Below are positions 54,563-64,000 of a DNA stretch of 64,000 nucleotides, in pieces. The notes under the pieces are model-generated. The model worked only from the letters and a program-made list of their open reading frames with translations. It made no database searches and was not told the DNA's origin. The first letter of the stretch is position 1; each line of letters begins with the position of its first letter. A program made the translations under genes and the position numbers. The DNA is from Porphyra umbilicalis. Taxonomy: Eukaryota; Rhodophyta; Bangiophyceae; Bangiales; Bangiaceae. The DNA lies in contig KV918787.1 of the NCBI GenBank assembly GCA_002049455.2, positions 62,001-126,000 on the forward strand, written 5' to 3'.

Positions 54563-57500
54563 AGCGGCGTGGCGTTGGCCGACGCTGCCGCCGCGGGGGG
54601 GAGCGCCCACTCGGGCGGCAGCGGCAGCGCCGACGGCGCGGCCACTACCGGCGGCGGCGCTGGCGGCAGCGGCGACTTGACCGACGCGGCCGACGCGGGG
54701 GAGGCCCCCCCCCGCCTCGCCGAATCCGACGAGGAGGACTCCGCGGCGGCGGCCGTCGACGTGCCCGCCACCTCGTCCAACGCCGCGCGGTGGGCGGCGG
54801 ACGCGGCGGCGGCCGCCGCGCAGCTGCCGCGGGTGACCAAGTACCGGCTGGAAAAGCTCTTCCGCGTCGCCGTCGCCCGCGTGACGCCGCTGTGGACCGA
54901 GGGCGACGCCGGGGAGGCGACGGTGCTCGTCGAGAGCGACATCCCCACGGTCATCCACCTCGACTCGGTGATGCTCGAGCTGCGCGTGTCGCCAGAGCCG
55001 CGGACGGGGGGCTCCACCGCCGCGTCGCCGTCGACGCCGGCCGACGGCGGCGCCGGCGCCGGCGCCGGCGGCGGGGGGGGGGGGCGCCCGCGGGCGCCTC
55101 CTCGGACGCCATCACCGCCGCCGTTGCGCGGGTGTGGGCGGCCGACCGCCCCGGGGGCGCGGCGTCCGACGCGGCCGCGGCGGCCGACGCGGTCTTTACC
55201 CCCCCCGCCCCCCTCCGTGCGGTGCAGCTGGTCAGCGACGGCGCCGTCGACGTTGGTCCCGGCACCACCGCCGTGCGCGTGCGCATCGGCGCCCTCCCCC
55301 GGTCGGGCCGCCTGTACGTGGCGCTCGTGGCGCTCTTCCTCGGCAACCTCAAAATCGTGCAAGCGGCCGCCGAGCCGCTCGTGCCGCCGCCGCCGTCGAG
55401 CGGCCGCGCGAGCCGCTCCTCCTCTGCGTCGGCGGCGGCGGTGGCGGCGGCGGCGACGGCCGTGGCGGCGGCGGCGGCGGCAACGACGCGCCCGTTCCCC
55501 GCGTTTTTTGTGGCGCCCCGCCCCGCCGCGGCGGCGGTGGCGCTGGCCGTGCCGGCCCCCCTCTTTGCCCTCCCCTACGCGCGCCAGTACGTGGTGGCGA
55601 CGCTCACCGCGGGGCCGGGGGGGTGGCGGGGGGGGCCCGCCTGCGGCTCGTGCTGTCGGCGCCCCCGGGGGCCACGGGCTTCCACGCCGACACGGCCGTG
55701 CAGCTCGTCGACACGGCGGGCGCGGTCGCCCCGGACGCGGCAGCAGCCGCCGATGGGGACGGCCACGGGCATGACGGCGGCGTGCCGCCGCCGCTGCCGC
55801 CGCTGCTCCCAGTGGCGGTCGTCGACGTGCCGCCGAGCGCGGGCGCGGCCGCCGGCTACTCGGCGGGGGAGGGCGTCTTGGCCGCCCCGCTGCCGCCAGG
55901 CGGCACCGCCACGGTGCGGGTGGCGGTGGCCATCCCCCGCCCGCTGCCGCCCGTTGCCGTCGCCCGCGGCGACGCGGCGCGATCGGCGGCGGATTTGGAC
56001 GCGCCGGTCGCCGAGGCGCTGCTCCGCGTCGCCGCCGCCGTGACCGAAGCGGCCGACGGCAGCGGCCGTGGCGACGGCGTCGACGGCCATGGCGGCGACG
56101 GTGTGGCAGCGGCGCCACCGACGCCGCCGCCGCCGGCGGTCAGTCGGCGGCCTGGCGGCCCGCCGCCGCCCCCCACCGGCCCGCCCCCCCCCACCACTAC
56201 GTGTGCGGCGCGGCGGTGATGCTCGCCCTCCACCCCGCCCTCGACGTGTACGCGCGGGTCGAGCGCACCGCCGGCGGCGTCACGCCCGACACGGCAGACG
56301 CGGGCGCGGTGGTGGTCGCTGTGCGCTCCCGCTCGCGCGTCGCCGCCGCCCAACTGCGGTGCCTCCGCCTGCGGCTGCCCCCGTGGCTCGACGCGGTGCA
56401 CGCGCCGGGGAGCGTCGAGGCGGTGGCCGCCGGCGCGCTGCTGCCGGCCACGGTGACGGCGGGCGGGATTTTTGTGGCGACGCTCGACGTGCGGCTGCGG
56501 CGGGCGGCGGCGTCGGCGGCGGGCGGCGGCGGGGCGGACGGCGAGTTGGGGCTGGTGGCCCCTGGGGGGGGGGGGGGGGGGGGGGTCGCCCGACACAGGC
56601 GGCGCCGAGGGGGAGAGGGGGACGCCACCGACCGGCCGGCGGGCGCGACGCCGTTTCCCATGTACCGCCGGCGGTCCACGCAGCGGCAGCGTGCCGGCTC
56701 GGTCGGCGACGGGCTGCTGCTGGAGGAGGATGCGGGCGAGTTGGCCGACGGGCTGGCGTACGGGTCGGACGGGGGTGGGGGCGCGGCCGCCGTTGCCGCT
56801 GCGGGCGCGGCGGCCGACGGCCATGGGCACGCTGCCGCCGCTGGCGCGCATGGGGTGGCGGCCGCCGCCGCCGCGACCGCTGGCGGCGGCGGCAGCGGCG
56901 GCGGCGGCGGCGGCGGCGGCGGGGCCGGCCAGCCCAACGGTGTGGCGACGGCGCAGTCGGGCGGCGGTGGTGGCGCCGCCGCCACCCCCAATGGCGGCGG
57001 CGGCGTCGCCAGCGGCGACGACGATGCGGAGCACCAGCCGTCGGCGTCGCGGCGCACGTCGGGCTCCTTTGCGGGCTCGGAGCTCATCGACTTGTCCGCG
57101 ACGCTCACCTCTGAGGTCGACTTGCGCGCCGGGTCGGGCGACGGCGGCGCCGTCGACGGCCGCGGCGGCGGCGGCGTCGGCCCCGACGGCGTCGGCGGTG
57201 GCGGCGGCGGCGGCGGGGCGGCCGGTGCCAAGGCGGCGGGCGACTTGGTGCTCGGGCGGAGCGGGCGGTTTCCGGCGGCGGCGGGCGGCGCGCCGCGCGT
57301 CGTCGTCCTGGGCACGCCGGAAGCGTCGTGGCAGCGGAGCGCCTCGGGGTCGAGCGGCGGCGGGCGGGACGAGGCGGCGGCCGACGGCAGCCGCCGCGGC
57401 GCCGAGGCGGGCGCGTCGACCGACGCCGCGTCGGTCGGTTCCAGCGTCAGCAGCGGCACCCTGGGGGCCGGCGGCGGCGGCGGGGATCCGCCCTCCACCG

Positions 57501-58429
57501 TTGCCGCCGCTGCCGCTGCCGCCGTCGCCGCTCCCAGTACCTCGGCGCGCTCCCTCGAAGCCGACGCCGACGCCGAGTGGCGGTGGCGGGACCTCGGGCG
57601 GGAGCTCGACGCCACCGCCGTCTTGTCGGTGGAGGTGCGCCTCGGCGGCCTCGACGGCACGGCGGTGCTGCACCGGCTGCTGAGCGTGGAGCGCCTCCGC
57701 CCCCAACGCCGGCGGTACCGCATCGAGGCGGTGGCGGTCGGCGGCGCGTGCGGCGGCGGCGGCGGCGGCGGCAGCCGCGCCGGGGGAGGGGGGCTCCGCG
57801 GCGCCGCCGCCGACGGGGCGGACGCCATCCCCGGCGCCGTTGCGCGGGTGGGGGTGCCGACGACCCTCCGCTACCGCGTCAGCACCGTGCCCGCGGCGGC
57901 GCACGTGGCGCCCGAGCCGCTCGGCGCCGAGGTGCTCCACTACGACGTCCTTGCCGGCGGCGCCGGCGGCACCGGCGGCGGCACCGGCAGTGTCGGCAGC
58001 GCCGGCGGCGGGGGTGGGGGTGGCAGCAGCGCCACCGCCGGCGGCGGCGGCGCCTCGGCGGCCGCCGCCGCTGCCGCCGCCGGCGACTGGCTACTCGTCG
58101 GCCGCACGCGCGGCACGCTCGTCGTTGGCGACCACGCGCCCGCGGTTGTGGGCGTCACGGCGCTGCCGCGGTCGGCCGGGCGGCTGGCGCCGCCCCCCCT
58201 GCGGCTCCTCGATCGGGACAACCGGCTGGTGCCGCCCGGGTGGGTGGACGTGGCCAACGCGGGCGCGACGGTGTCCGTGCTGCCGCCCCCGACCGTCGTG
58301 GCGGTGTGTGGGGTGCTGCCGCCCGCGCCCTCGTCGCTGGCAGCGACGCTCGCGGGGCGGCGGCTGCTGCCAGATACGCTCACGCCGCTGCCGGCAGTGT
58401 TTACGTCCGACTCTTTTTTCGAGCCGTGA
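51510..58429 (+). CDS. TRAPPC10: TRAPPC10 / Trs130-like subunit of TRAPP II
   Basis: A very long, apparently intronless gene in which family-like sequence crosses at least eight frame switches. Starting at ATG 51510: LAVRVLDPAGVWPALRLGRH and LGRLEWSIPTP (N-terminal TRAPPC10 pattern), YVHVYVVALADLDGAG, ARLRAFVDGCRGRRLEYLVP, then near 52830-53060 ECVCEAAEARLVAYESEVAR, SLPGWSYTAFFATQEALAFV and YDEVAALAAERDE, the most diagnostic block. Later: VFRDAWVFSASRALATVLAP, NLVEAERLLSAQCSRFFADH, IPTVIHLDSVMLELRVSPEP and APLRAVQLVSDGAVDVGPGT, ending VFTSDSFFEP. The subunit acts in TRAPP II, the Rab11-type exchange factor at the late Golgi. Gly, Ala and Ser repeats expand the protein well beyond the usual 1,100-1,260 residues. 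Every switch is next to G or C runs. The exact coding path is uncertain. Confidence 0.82.
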
Positions 58430-58451
58430 GGGGGGGGGGGGGGGGGGGGGG
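58430..58451 (+). other. G22 tract directly after TRAPPC10 stop
   Basis: The stop TGA (58427-58429) is followed without a gap by 22 G on the sense strand. Confidence 0.95.
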
Positions 58452-58987
58452 AAGGGGGCGACCGCGTGCGCGGTGGGCGGCGGGCGCGCGTCGCCGCCGT
58501 GCAGACCCCCGGCGTGTGCGTAAAGGACGAGGCCCGTGTTTGCTGTGCAGGGGGACTAGCGGCGGGCGGCGGCGGCGGCGGCACGTGGCCTCGCCACCCG
58601 CCCCACCCCAAACCGACGGCGGCCGCGCGGGCGGGTGCCCCCGCCCACAAATCGGGTGCACCTCACCATGAGGCGCGGGCGGCGCGCCCACCAACCCAAC
58701 AAGGAGGGGTGGCGCGGCCGCGCCGGCCCCCCCACCACCGCCCGCGGCGGTTGCCGCGCCACCCGCCGCCCCCGCGCCCGACGGCGCGCGCCAGCAGGGG
58801 ACGCCGGCCGCGCCGGCGGCTACCACCACGCTGCCAGGGACTGCCCCCCCCCCCCCCCCCCCCCCGCCCCCTCCCCCCCCCCGCGGTGTGGCACGCCCGC
58901 TGCCGCAGCGTCGCGGCCGCCCGCCACGCGCCCCACCGCCCGTGCTGTGCGCGCGTCCAACACCCCTGGACGCAAGCGCCGGTGGCG
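58452..58987. other. Convergent intergenic region, homopolymer-rich
   Basis: GC-rich sequence with C runs around 58847-58881. No domain is recognisable in the overlapping frames. Confidence 0.5.
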
Positions 58988-59016
58988 CCCCCCCCCCCCC
59001 CCCCCGCCCCCCCCGC
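58988..59016 (-). other. Sense-strand G tract after URM1 stop
   Basis: On the minus strand TGA (59019-59017) is followed by GC, eight G, C and then about 18 G. Confidence 0.95.
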
Positions 59017-59468
59017 TCACCCCCCGTGGAGGGTGGAAATAAACGACACGACGTCGCCGTCGGCCAACGCGGCGGCGGTCGTGCCCTCCAACTCCCAATC
59101 CACGTCGTTGATGAGGACGAGGATGCCCGGCCGCACGCCCGCGTCGGCGGCGGTGGCAAACGCGTCGTGGCGCTCGGTGATGACCTCCGCCCGCACGTGG
59201 GCGATGAGGTCACCAACGACGGCGGGGGCGGGGGCGGGGGGGGGGGGGGGGGCGCCGCCGCCGCCAACGCCAACGGCGGTGGCGGAGGGTCTGTTGGAGG
59301 GGGCGACGTGGCGCTGCTACCGTCACCGCCGGGAAGGGAGGGGGTCGGCGAAGGGGCGGCGCCCGCCGCCGCCGCCGTGGACGCCGGCGGCAGGTGCACG
59401 TCGACGCGCTTGCGGCCGCCGACGAGGAGCTCCAAGCCGCCGGCAAAGCGCACCGTCACGCGCGTCAT
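59017..59468 (-). CDS. URM1: URM1, ubiquitin-related modifier / tRNA thiolation sulfur carrier
   Basis: The N-terminal strand region [20 protein letters not shown] starts at ATG 59468. The rest of the fold lies in a second frame: [34 protein letters not shown] and [11 protein letters not shown], ending in the Gly-Gly needed for C-terminal thiocarboxylation. URM1 donates sulfur for 2-thiolation of wobble uridine in cytosolic tRNAs and can modify proteins. The interval is 452 bp, not a multiple of three; one frame switch is required inside the G run at 59238-59252. A low-complexity insert of about 50 residues (Ala/Pro/Ser) separates the first strands from the rest, making the protein about 150 residues against the usual 95-105. 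Confidence 0.93.
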
Positions 59469-60417
59469 GGTCCGTGTGCGGGGCGGTTGGGAGGGGAGGA
59501 GGAGGAGGAGCACCAGGGAGTGAGGGAAGTAGGGGGGGGGGGAAGGCCGCTGGGTCGGCGGCGAACCGGGCGGCGACGGCGGGCGGCGGCCGCGCGGTCG
59601 ACGTCATCAACGGCGGTACCACCCAGCCACAACCACAGCGTGGTCGCCCCAGACCCCGATGCCAACAAAAAAAAAAAAAAAAAATGGCCTAATGGCAGCG
59701 TGCCTGCTTGGTCCACACCTCAACGAGCCAATTCGCTGGATATGGTTAAAACGACACCTCCACCAGTCACATGCAATCCAGCTTGCCGAATCGCGTCCAG
59801 CTTTGCCTCGGTGGCCTAAGAGCAACGCCAACAATGTCCGCATCGAGCCGCTTCCGAACTATTTAAGAGCGCCACGTAAGCAAACGTGTAGTTGTTTGAT
59901 TGGGTGTCGAACTGGCGTCGAGCCTTTCCGAACTGATGCTGACAGAGGCCATGTACTTATCAAAAAAGGGTAGGCTACATTATTTGTATATGCGGAAATG
60001 AGAGCGCGTGTTGATGGTTGTGACCCTCCGAACTCAACCGGCCGAGACGTCCCAGTTGACTCTGCAGAGCATGTCGCGTGTCGATGAGCAATCGTAGCTG
60101 TGTGGAAGGGCGATCGTAGCCCGATCGTTGCTAAAAAATGTGACACGAAGCCTATTGGGAACAGAATCTGGCCTAAATGTGCGGTCATGGAGGCGATCGT
60201 CAAGCGAATTGGTGCCTGGTTCATGATCACCACGTGTCTCAGGGCATTTCCTGTGCAGGGCGGCGCTCAGAACGGTGACACGTTCGACCTCACTTGATCT
60301 CGGAAGCGACGGCACGGACATCGTTGCTGGGGGAAGCACAAAGCTGGGTCGGAGCAACGTACTACGGCCAATCAGGCCTGTTCAGTGGAGTACAGTCTAT
60401 ATCCGGTTATATACGCT
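59469..60417. other. Intergenic, includes an A18 tract
   Basis: Directly upstream of URM1 is GC-rich sequence with a G run (59533-59542). At 59667-59684 are 18 consecutive A, after which composition changes sharply to AT-richer DNA, which may mark the edge of an insertion. No gene is seen. Confidence 0.5.
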
Positions 60418-60448
60418 CCAGTTATATATCAGGGTGATATATAACTGG
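60418..60448. repeat. Perfect short hairpin, 14-bp arms
   Basis: CCAGTTATATATCA, then GGG, then its exact reverse complement. AT-rich and could act as a cruciform or terminator-like structure. Confidence 0.9.
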
Positions 60449-60481
60449 GAGATTCTCGATCGACATTCTCTACTCGATCAG

Positions 60482-60850
60482 TAGCCAACCTCGATCGTCA
60501 TCTGGCATACAGTCGGCAAAAAGCCCAATCCGGAGGAATTGAATGCCGCAATGGCCGCACGAGAGATGGCGGTGCAGGAGTGGCTGTCAGTCGAGGATGA
60601 CGAGGGTGTGCTGGCTGCGACAGCCGACGAGTTTTTGTTTGAAAAGTGGGCGGGGGGTTCCGACGCGCGCGGTGCACGGAGTGAGGGCGTGCAGAACAGC
60701 CGGGTCTGTGACTGTGAGGGGACCGCGGAGCGGCGGGATGAGCTGTCGGATAGCGGGGACTCTGACGATGACGGGAGTGAGGACCTGCCGCAAAGCGGGG
60801 TCTCTGAGAGTGATGGGAGTGAGGGTGACATGGACCTCGAAGAAGGATGA
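60482..60850 (+). CDS. Hypothetical C-terminal exon with acidic tail
   Basis: After a TAG at 60481-60483 in this region the frame is open to TGA at 60848-60850, with no ATG near the start (reading SIVIWHTVGKKPNPEELNAA, MAVQEWLSVEDDEG). The last third is acidic (DSDDDGSEDL, SEGDMDLEEG). It is probably a last exon or a truncated transposon protein, whose upstream part cannot be seen. No family is recognised. Confidence 0.35.
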
Positions 60851-61221
60851 GTTTTTCCTTGCATCGCTAAAGTTGTCGTCGGTCCCAAGACCACAAACGT
60901 CTTATTGCGACAAGAAGTAATCACGACAATTTCTGTTGCTATTTGTTCACGCTGATACATATCGTGGGAGGGGAGGGGGCAGCTCTGGCCGCGGGCTGGG
61001 GGGTGGGGGGGTAAGAGGGCCACGTCCAGTGCCTAGCCGCATCCGCGCAGCCTCGGGACTGTTGTCGAGACAATATCGAGAGGAGCATCGAGTGCTTAGT
61101 AGTTCCCGCCCGCAGGACCCGCCATTTTTGGCCCACAAGCGATCTGGTGTATCTCAGATTACCAGAAGGCCTCCCATCACCGAAAGTGGGGTCAAGCGTG
61201 AAGTGACTCGACACCAAATTT
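60851..61221. other. Intergenic, no gene seen
   Basis: Mixed sequence between the hypothetical exon and the transposase gene. Confidence 0.4.
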
Positions 61222-63246
61222 GTGACGGTCTTCTTGCATGAACATGGGCGTCTGGAGGTAGTTGATACAAGTCGGAGCTCGTTTGTAACTGTACAGTATC
61301 CCGTCGGATTCGGCAGCGGCGTTGGCGGATCCCACCACCCGGAACCGCCACCCAAGAGAACACCCCGTGTGAGAAAGCCGGAGCCATTGGCCAGTGGCTT
61401 CGGTCGCCGGACCAGATCCGTCCTGTGGGCACACGAATGGCAGCGAGACTGCAGCCCTGGCATTGGCACCACACATCCACAAACAGGTCCTGCCCCGAGT
61501 GCACGTGAGGCTGCGCTTTGTTTTGTGGTACGCCGGAGCGGCGCGCTCCTGTGTCTGTATGCTCGTCACTACGCGCTGTCTAGCTTGAGTACCTCTGCCC
61601 TCTTCCACAGATTGATCCCCCCGTCCCCCATTCTCTTCGACATGACTCTTCTTGCCGTCGAGTTTGAGCGATGCCTGGGGACCTCCTGCAACGCCTACAA
61701 GCTGCGCAACCGCGTCGCCGTTTCGCTCACCGTGCGGACCGTACGTGGCATTTACAACGCACGTGCTCTCTCCCGCTCCTGCGACAAGTGCCGGACGCAG
61801 TACACTCCGGGTATGACGACGTACAAGCCCGACTACTTTGTCAACGAGATCCAGCCGTGGGTGACATCTGCGCTCCCCATCCCTGCCGTTGACTTGGACG
61901 CCGCAGTGGGAGTCCGAGCGCACAGCCCCGTTCAAGGCCTCGTGCGCGTTTCAAACCACCATTACGTCGAGTTGACGCTTGCTCGGTCTTGGTACCTTCA
62001 AGCCACGATGGGCCGGTCATCAACCGAGAGCCAAGCCCTGGTGCGCGCGGCGACGGCGACGTCTGATACGCTCCTCGACAATATGGACGGGTTCGACGGG
62101 GTGGAGGAGGAGGGGGGCCTAGGGCAACTGATTTGGGCATCCATCGTGTTCTATGGGGCTTTTCTCTTCGAGCAGCGGCGCGGCTGCGTCAATGTGGCCT
62201 GGCTGACAGTCCACGACGTGCAGCGGACGCGCAGCTCCCTCCGCACATCCCTCCATGCCCTGTGCCGTCGGATGGTCGGCGTGTGGCAGCGTGTTGGGTT
62301 TTTCCACGCACGTCACGAGTGTGACAGGTGCCGTCTGTTTAACGGCATCGACTATCTTGTGGGTGACGGCGTTGCTATGGGGGGGATTGTATGCGGCATG
62401 GAGGGCTGCCTTGATCCCCCCGTCCACAATCTTCGGTTTTGCGTGCATCACTCGGCGCGTGAGCGCGTCTGCGCTGTCGTGCGGGTGTCGTCATCATCCG
62501 GGCCGTGCGGGGAGCCCCGGGCGCCCCGAGCTCCCTCCGCTGGTCGACAGGCGTTCTGGCTCGTTTGCCGGCGGCACATCCCATTGGAGGAGGCCCACGA
62601 GCGGCGCGCGAACTCGGCGGCCACGCGTCGCAACGGGAGTGTACCCGGTAACGTTGCAGCAGATGCGGCTGCTTCTGTGGACGGGGACGGCGGGGACCAG
62701 TTTGGTGCTCATGGTGGGGGGCCTGGATCGGGGCTGCGGGCCGTGTGGCGTCGTCAACACGTCCAGCGCTATGTTGTTTTCAGCCGACCTTGTGGGGTTG
62801 TTGTCTTTGCTCAGTTTCTGTCGGGTGGGGAGGGACCCGCGACAGTTCTCGCTTCCATGGCCCGGGCGGTGCGTTGCCTTGAGCGCACCCCGTCGGCTAT
62901 TGGCTACGACATGTGCTGTCGCATCCACCAGCACCTGCGTGGACCCAATGTTGTGCGGCGGGATGCCGACACCGTAGCCGGGGCTGTCTTGGTAGTGCCT
63001 CGCTTCCATGAGCGTACTCACCGACTCTGTGCGCCTCATTGCATGTCTTCGTGTCGAATGTCGTGCTATCCCGAGTTGGTCGGGCCTGATGGCAGAACGA
63101 GTCTCTTCAACACCTCGCGGGCCGAGCAGCACTTCAGGTTTTTGCGTGGATGGCAAAATACAGTCCACAGCATGCACTGCGACAAGGCCGACTTCATGCT
63201 GGGTTGTGTTGAGGAGGAGCGCAACTTTGACTTGCTCCGGCGCTAG
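61222..63246 (+). CDS. KDZ-superfamily transposase with cysteine clusters
   Basis: The open register spans 674 codons, but the likely coding part begins near 61612 after a strong intron acceptor (CTTCCACAG) or at ATG 61641 (MTLLAVEFERCLG); the stretch before it may be intron. A CXXC-type cluster (CDKCRTQY, then KPDYFV) is followed by CGMEGCLDPP and RFCVHH with a further Cys (VCRRHI), matching the CxC5/CxC6 cysteine clusters known beside KDZ (Kyakuja-Dileera-Zisupton) transposases. The C-terminal part has the KDZ end pattern: IGYDMCCRIHQHL, PRFHERTHRLCAPHCMSSCR and TSRAEQHFRFLRGWQ, where the H-C-C and E positions fit. It ends with TAG 63244-63246. Coding appears intact over 530 codons. Confidence 0.72.
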   Translation: MTVFLHEHGRLEVVDTSRSSFVTVQYPVGFGSGVGGSHHPEPPPKRTPRVRKPEPLASGFGRRTRSVLWAHEWQRDCSPGIGTTHPQTGPAPSAREAALCFVVRRSGALLCLYARHYALSSLSTSALFHRLIPPSPILFDMTLLAVEFERCLGTSCNAYKLRNRVAVSLTVRTVRGIYNARALSRSCDKCRTQYTPGMTTYKPDYFVNEIQPWVTSALPIPAVDLDAAVGVRAHSPVQGLVRVSNHHYVELTLARSWYLQATMGRSSTESQALVRAATATSDTLLDNMDGFDGVEEEGGLGQLIWASIVFYGAFLFEQRRGCVNVAWLTVHDVQRTRSSLRTSLHALCRRMVGVWQRVGFFHARHECDRCRLFNGIDYLVGDGVAMGGIVCGMEGCLDPPVHNLRFCVHHSARERVCAVVRVSSSSGPCGEPRAPRAPSAGRQAFWLVCRRHIPLEEAHERRANSAATRRNGSVPGNVAADAAASVDGDGGDQFGAHGGGPGSGLRAVWRRQHVQRYVVFSRPCGVVVFAQFLSGGEGPATVLASMARAVRCLERTPSAIGYDMCCRIHQHLRGPNVVRRDADTVAGAVLVVPRFHERTHRLCAPHCMSSCRMSCYPELVGPDGRTSLFNTSRAEQHFRFLRGWQNTVHSMHCDKADFMLGCVEEERNFDLLRR

Positions 63247-64000
63247 TGCGCTCCTCTGTTGTTGAGGTGTAGAGTACGTGTCTGTCTATTCAATAGTAGC
63301 TTGTTATCTCTTTGCACTTGCTAATGTACAGAGCCCCGACATCTGGCCGACAACAGGTCGATGCACGCGTCTAGGAACTATTCTACTCATGGAAGCAACA
63401 AACAACCGACAAAAGATGGCGGGGACATTGCCTTAGCGGCCCTTGTTCCAGCTGGAAAGCACAATGTCGGCCGCCACCACGTTTGAGAGAAAGCAGGCCC
63501 AGGTCAGGACGCTCAGGTCGCGACAGCGCGTGGACGTCACGGTGGCCATTGTTCGCGTGGGTGGCCAGTGACAACTACATTCCCACGTCCGGCACGCTGT
63601 CTCCACTCGCGGAGGCCTTCTCGCCTCCTGCAACATAACCAAAGAAGGAAACATGGCCGGGGCGGGAGCCGTCCGATACAACTGCGGAAAGCCGGCCTGC
63701 TCGTCAGATCCAAGGAATTGTCAGACTACATATCAAGTCGCGGATGCCAATTCTAATGTAATGGGAATACCGTTTCGAGAAAGAGTCCTCATTCTTTGCC
63801 ATGGGCGCAGCACCGCCGAAGCAGTCGACAGAGAGATGCACACCCGTCAAGCGCCGCTGAGTACAGAGCCACAGGCAAGCACTTTTTTCTTGTAGCGGTG
63901 TACTCTTCAACTCAGAACGAGACGGCACCGAACGTACTGTTCAAATAGGCTTGGCAACGGCACCTCCGAGCAACTCGACCCTCGACGCTGCCATCACTCG
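63247..64000. other. Intergenic, no gene seen
   Basis: Mixed composition with short frames only. It may include the 3' end of the KDZ element; no terminal inverted repeat could be paired within the window. Confidence 0.4.

Overview
The window looks like nuclear DNA of a GC-rich, intron-poor eukaryotic alga, most likely a bangiophyte red alga (Porphyra/Pyropia type). The basis: conserved eukaryotic genes that are mostly uninterrupted by introns (ubiquilin, URM1, TRAPPC10, asparaginase, a NADH-pyrophosphatase-type NUDIX); a cyanobacterial-type photosystem II S4-domain protein carrying a plastid-presequence-like N-terminus; long GGC/GCC codon runs; and a chromodomain Ty3/gypsy element. The lineage is an inference, not something the sequence states.

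Layout. 1-8.6 kb: transposon-derived and unrecognised fragments, then a G-skewed degenerate minisatellite. 9-14.3 kb: a decayed chromodomain Ty3/gypsy retrotransposon broken by stops and interrupted at its 3' side by a MITE that also occurs at 6.6 kb. 14.3-25.7 kb: no recognisable genes; C-skewed low-complexity DNA, a hAT-type MITE with a perfect 8-bp target duplication, hairpins, two direct copies of a 715-bp element, a TA-flanked MITE and dispersed repeats. 25.8-28.2 kb: a multi-exon gene for a secreted/membrane protein. 28.5-31.3 kb: a divergent NUDIX / asparaginase pair. 31.9-34.2 kb: a TA-flanked DNA transposon with two MITEs nested in it. 34.8-38.8 kb: a large transposase-like reading frame on the minus strand broken by one TGA. 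39-46 kb: mostly unrecognised, with two hypothetical spliced or single-exon genes. 47.3-59.5 kb: a dense housekeeping cluster (ubiquilin, PSII S4 protein, TRAPPC10, URM1). 60.4-63.3 kb: a hypothetical fragment and a KDZ-superfamily transposase.

The genes do not form a pathway. The biology is alternation of conserved single-copy genes with transposon-rich DNA. Two features stand out. First, the conserved reading frames of five of the six housekeeping genes break, mostly at G/C homopolymers. Second, in four of those six genes the stop codon is followed at once by a long sense-strand G tract, while C tracts lie near the 5' ends. The first may be sequencing error, natural slippage or decay; the second is a positional pattern that may be a real 3'-end signal.
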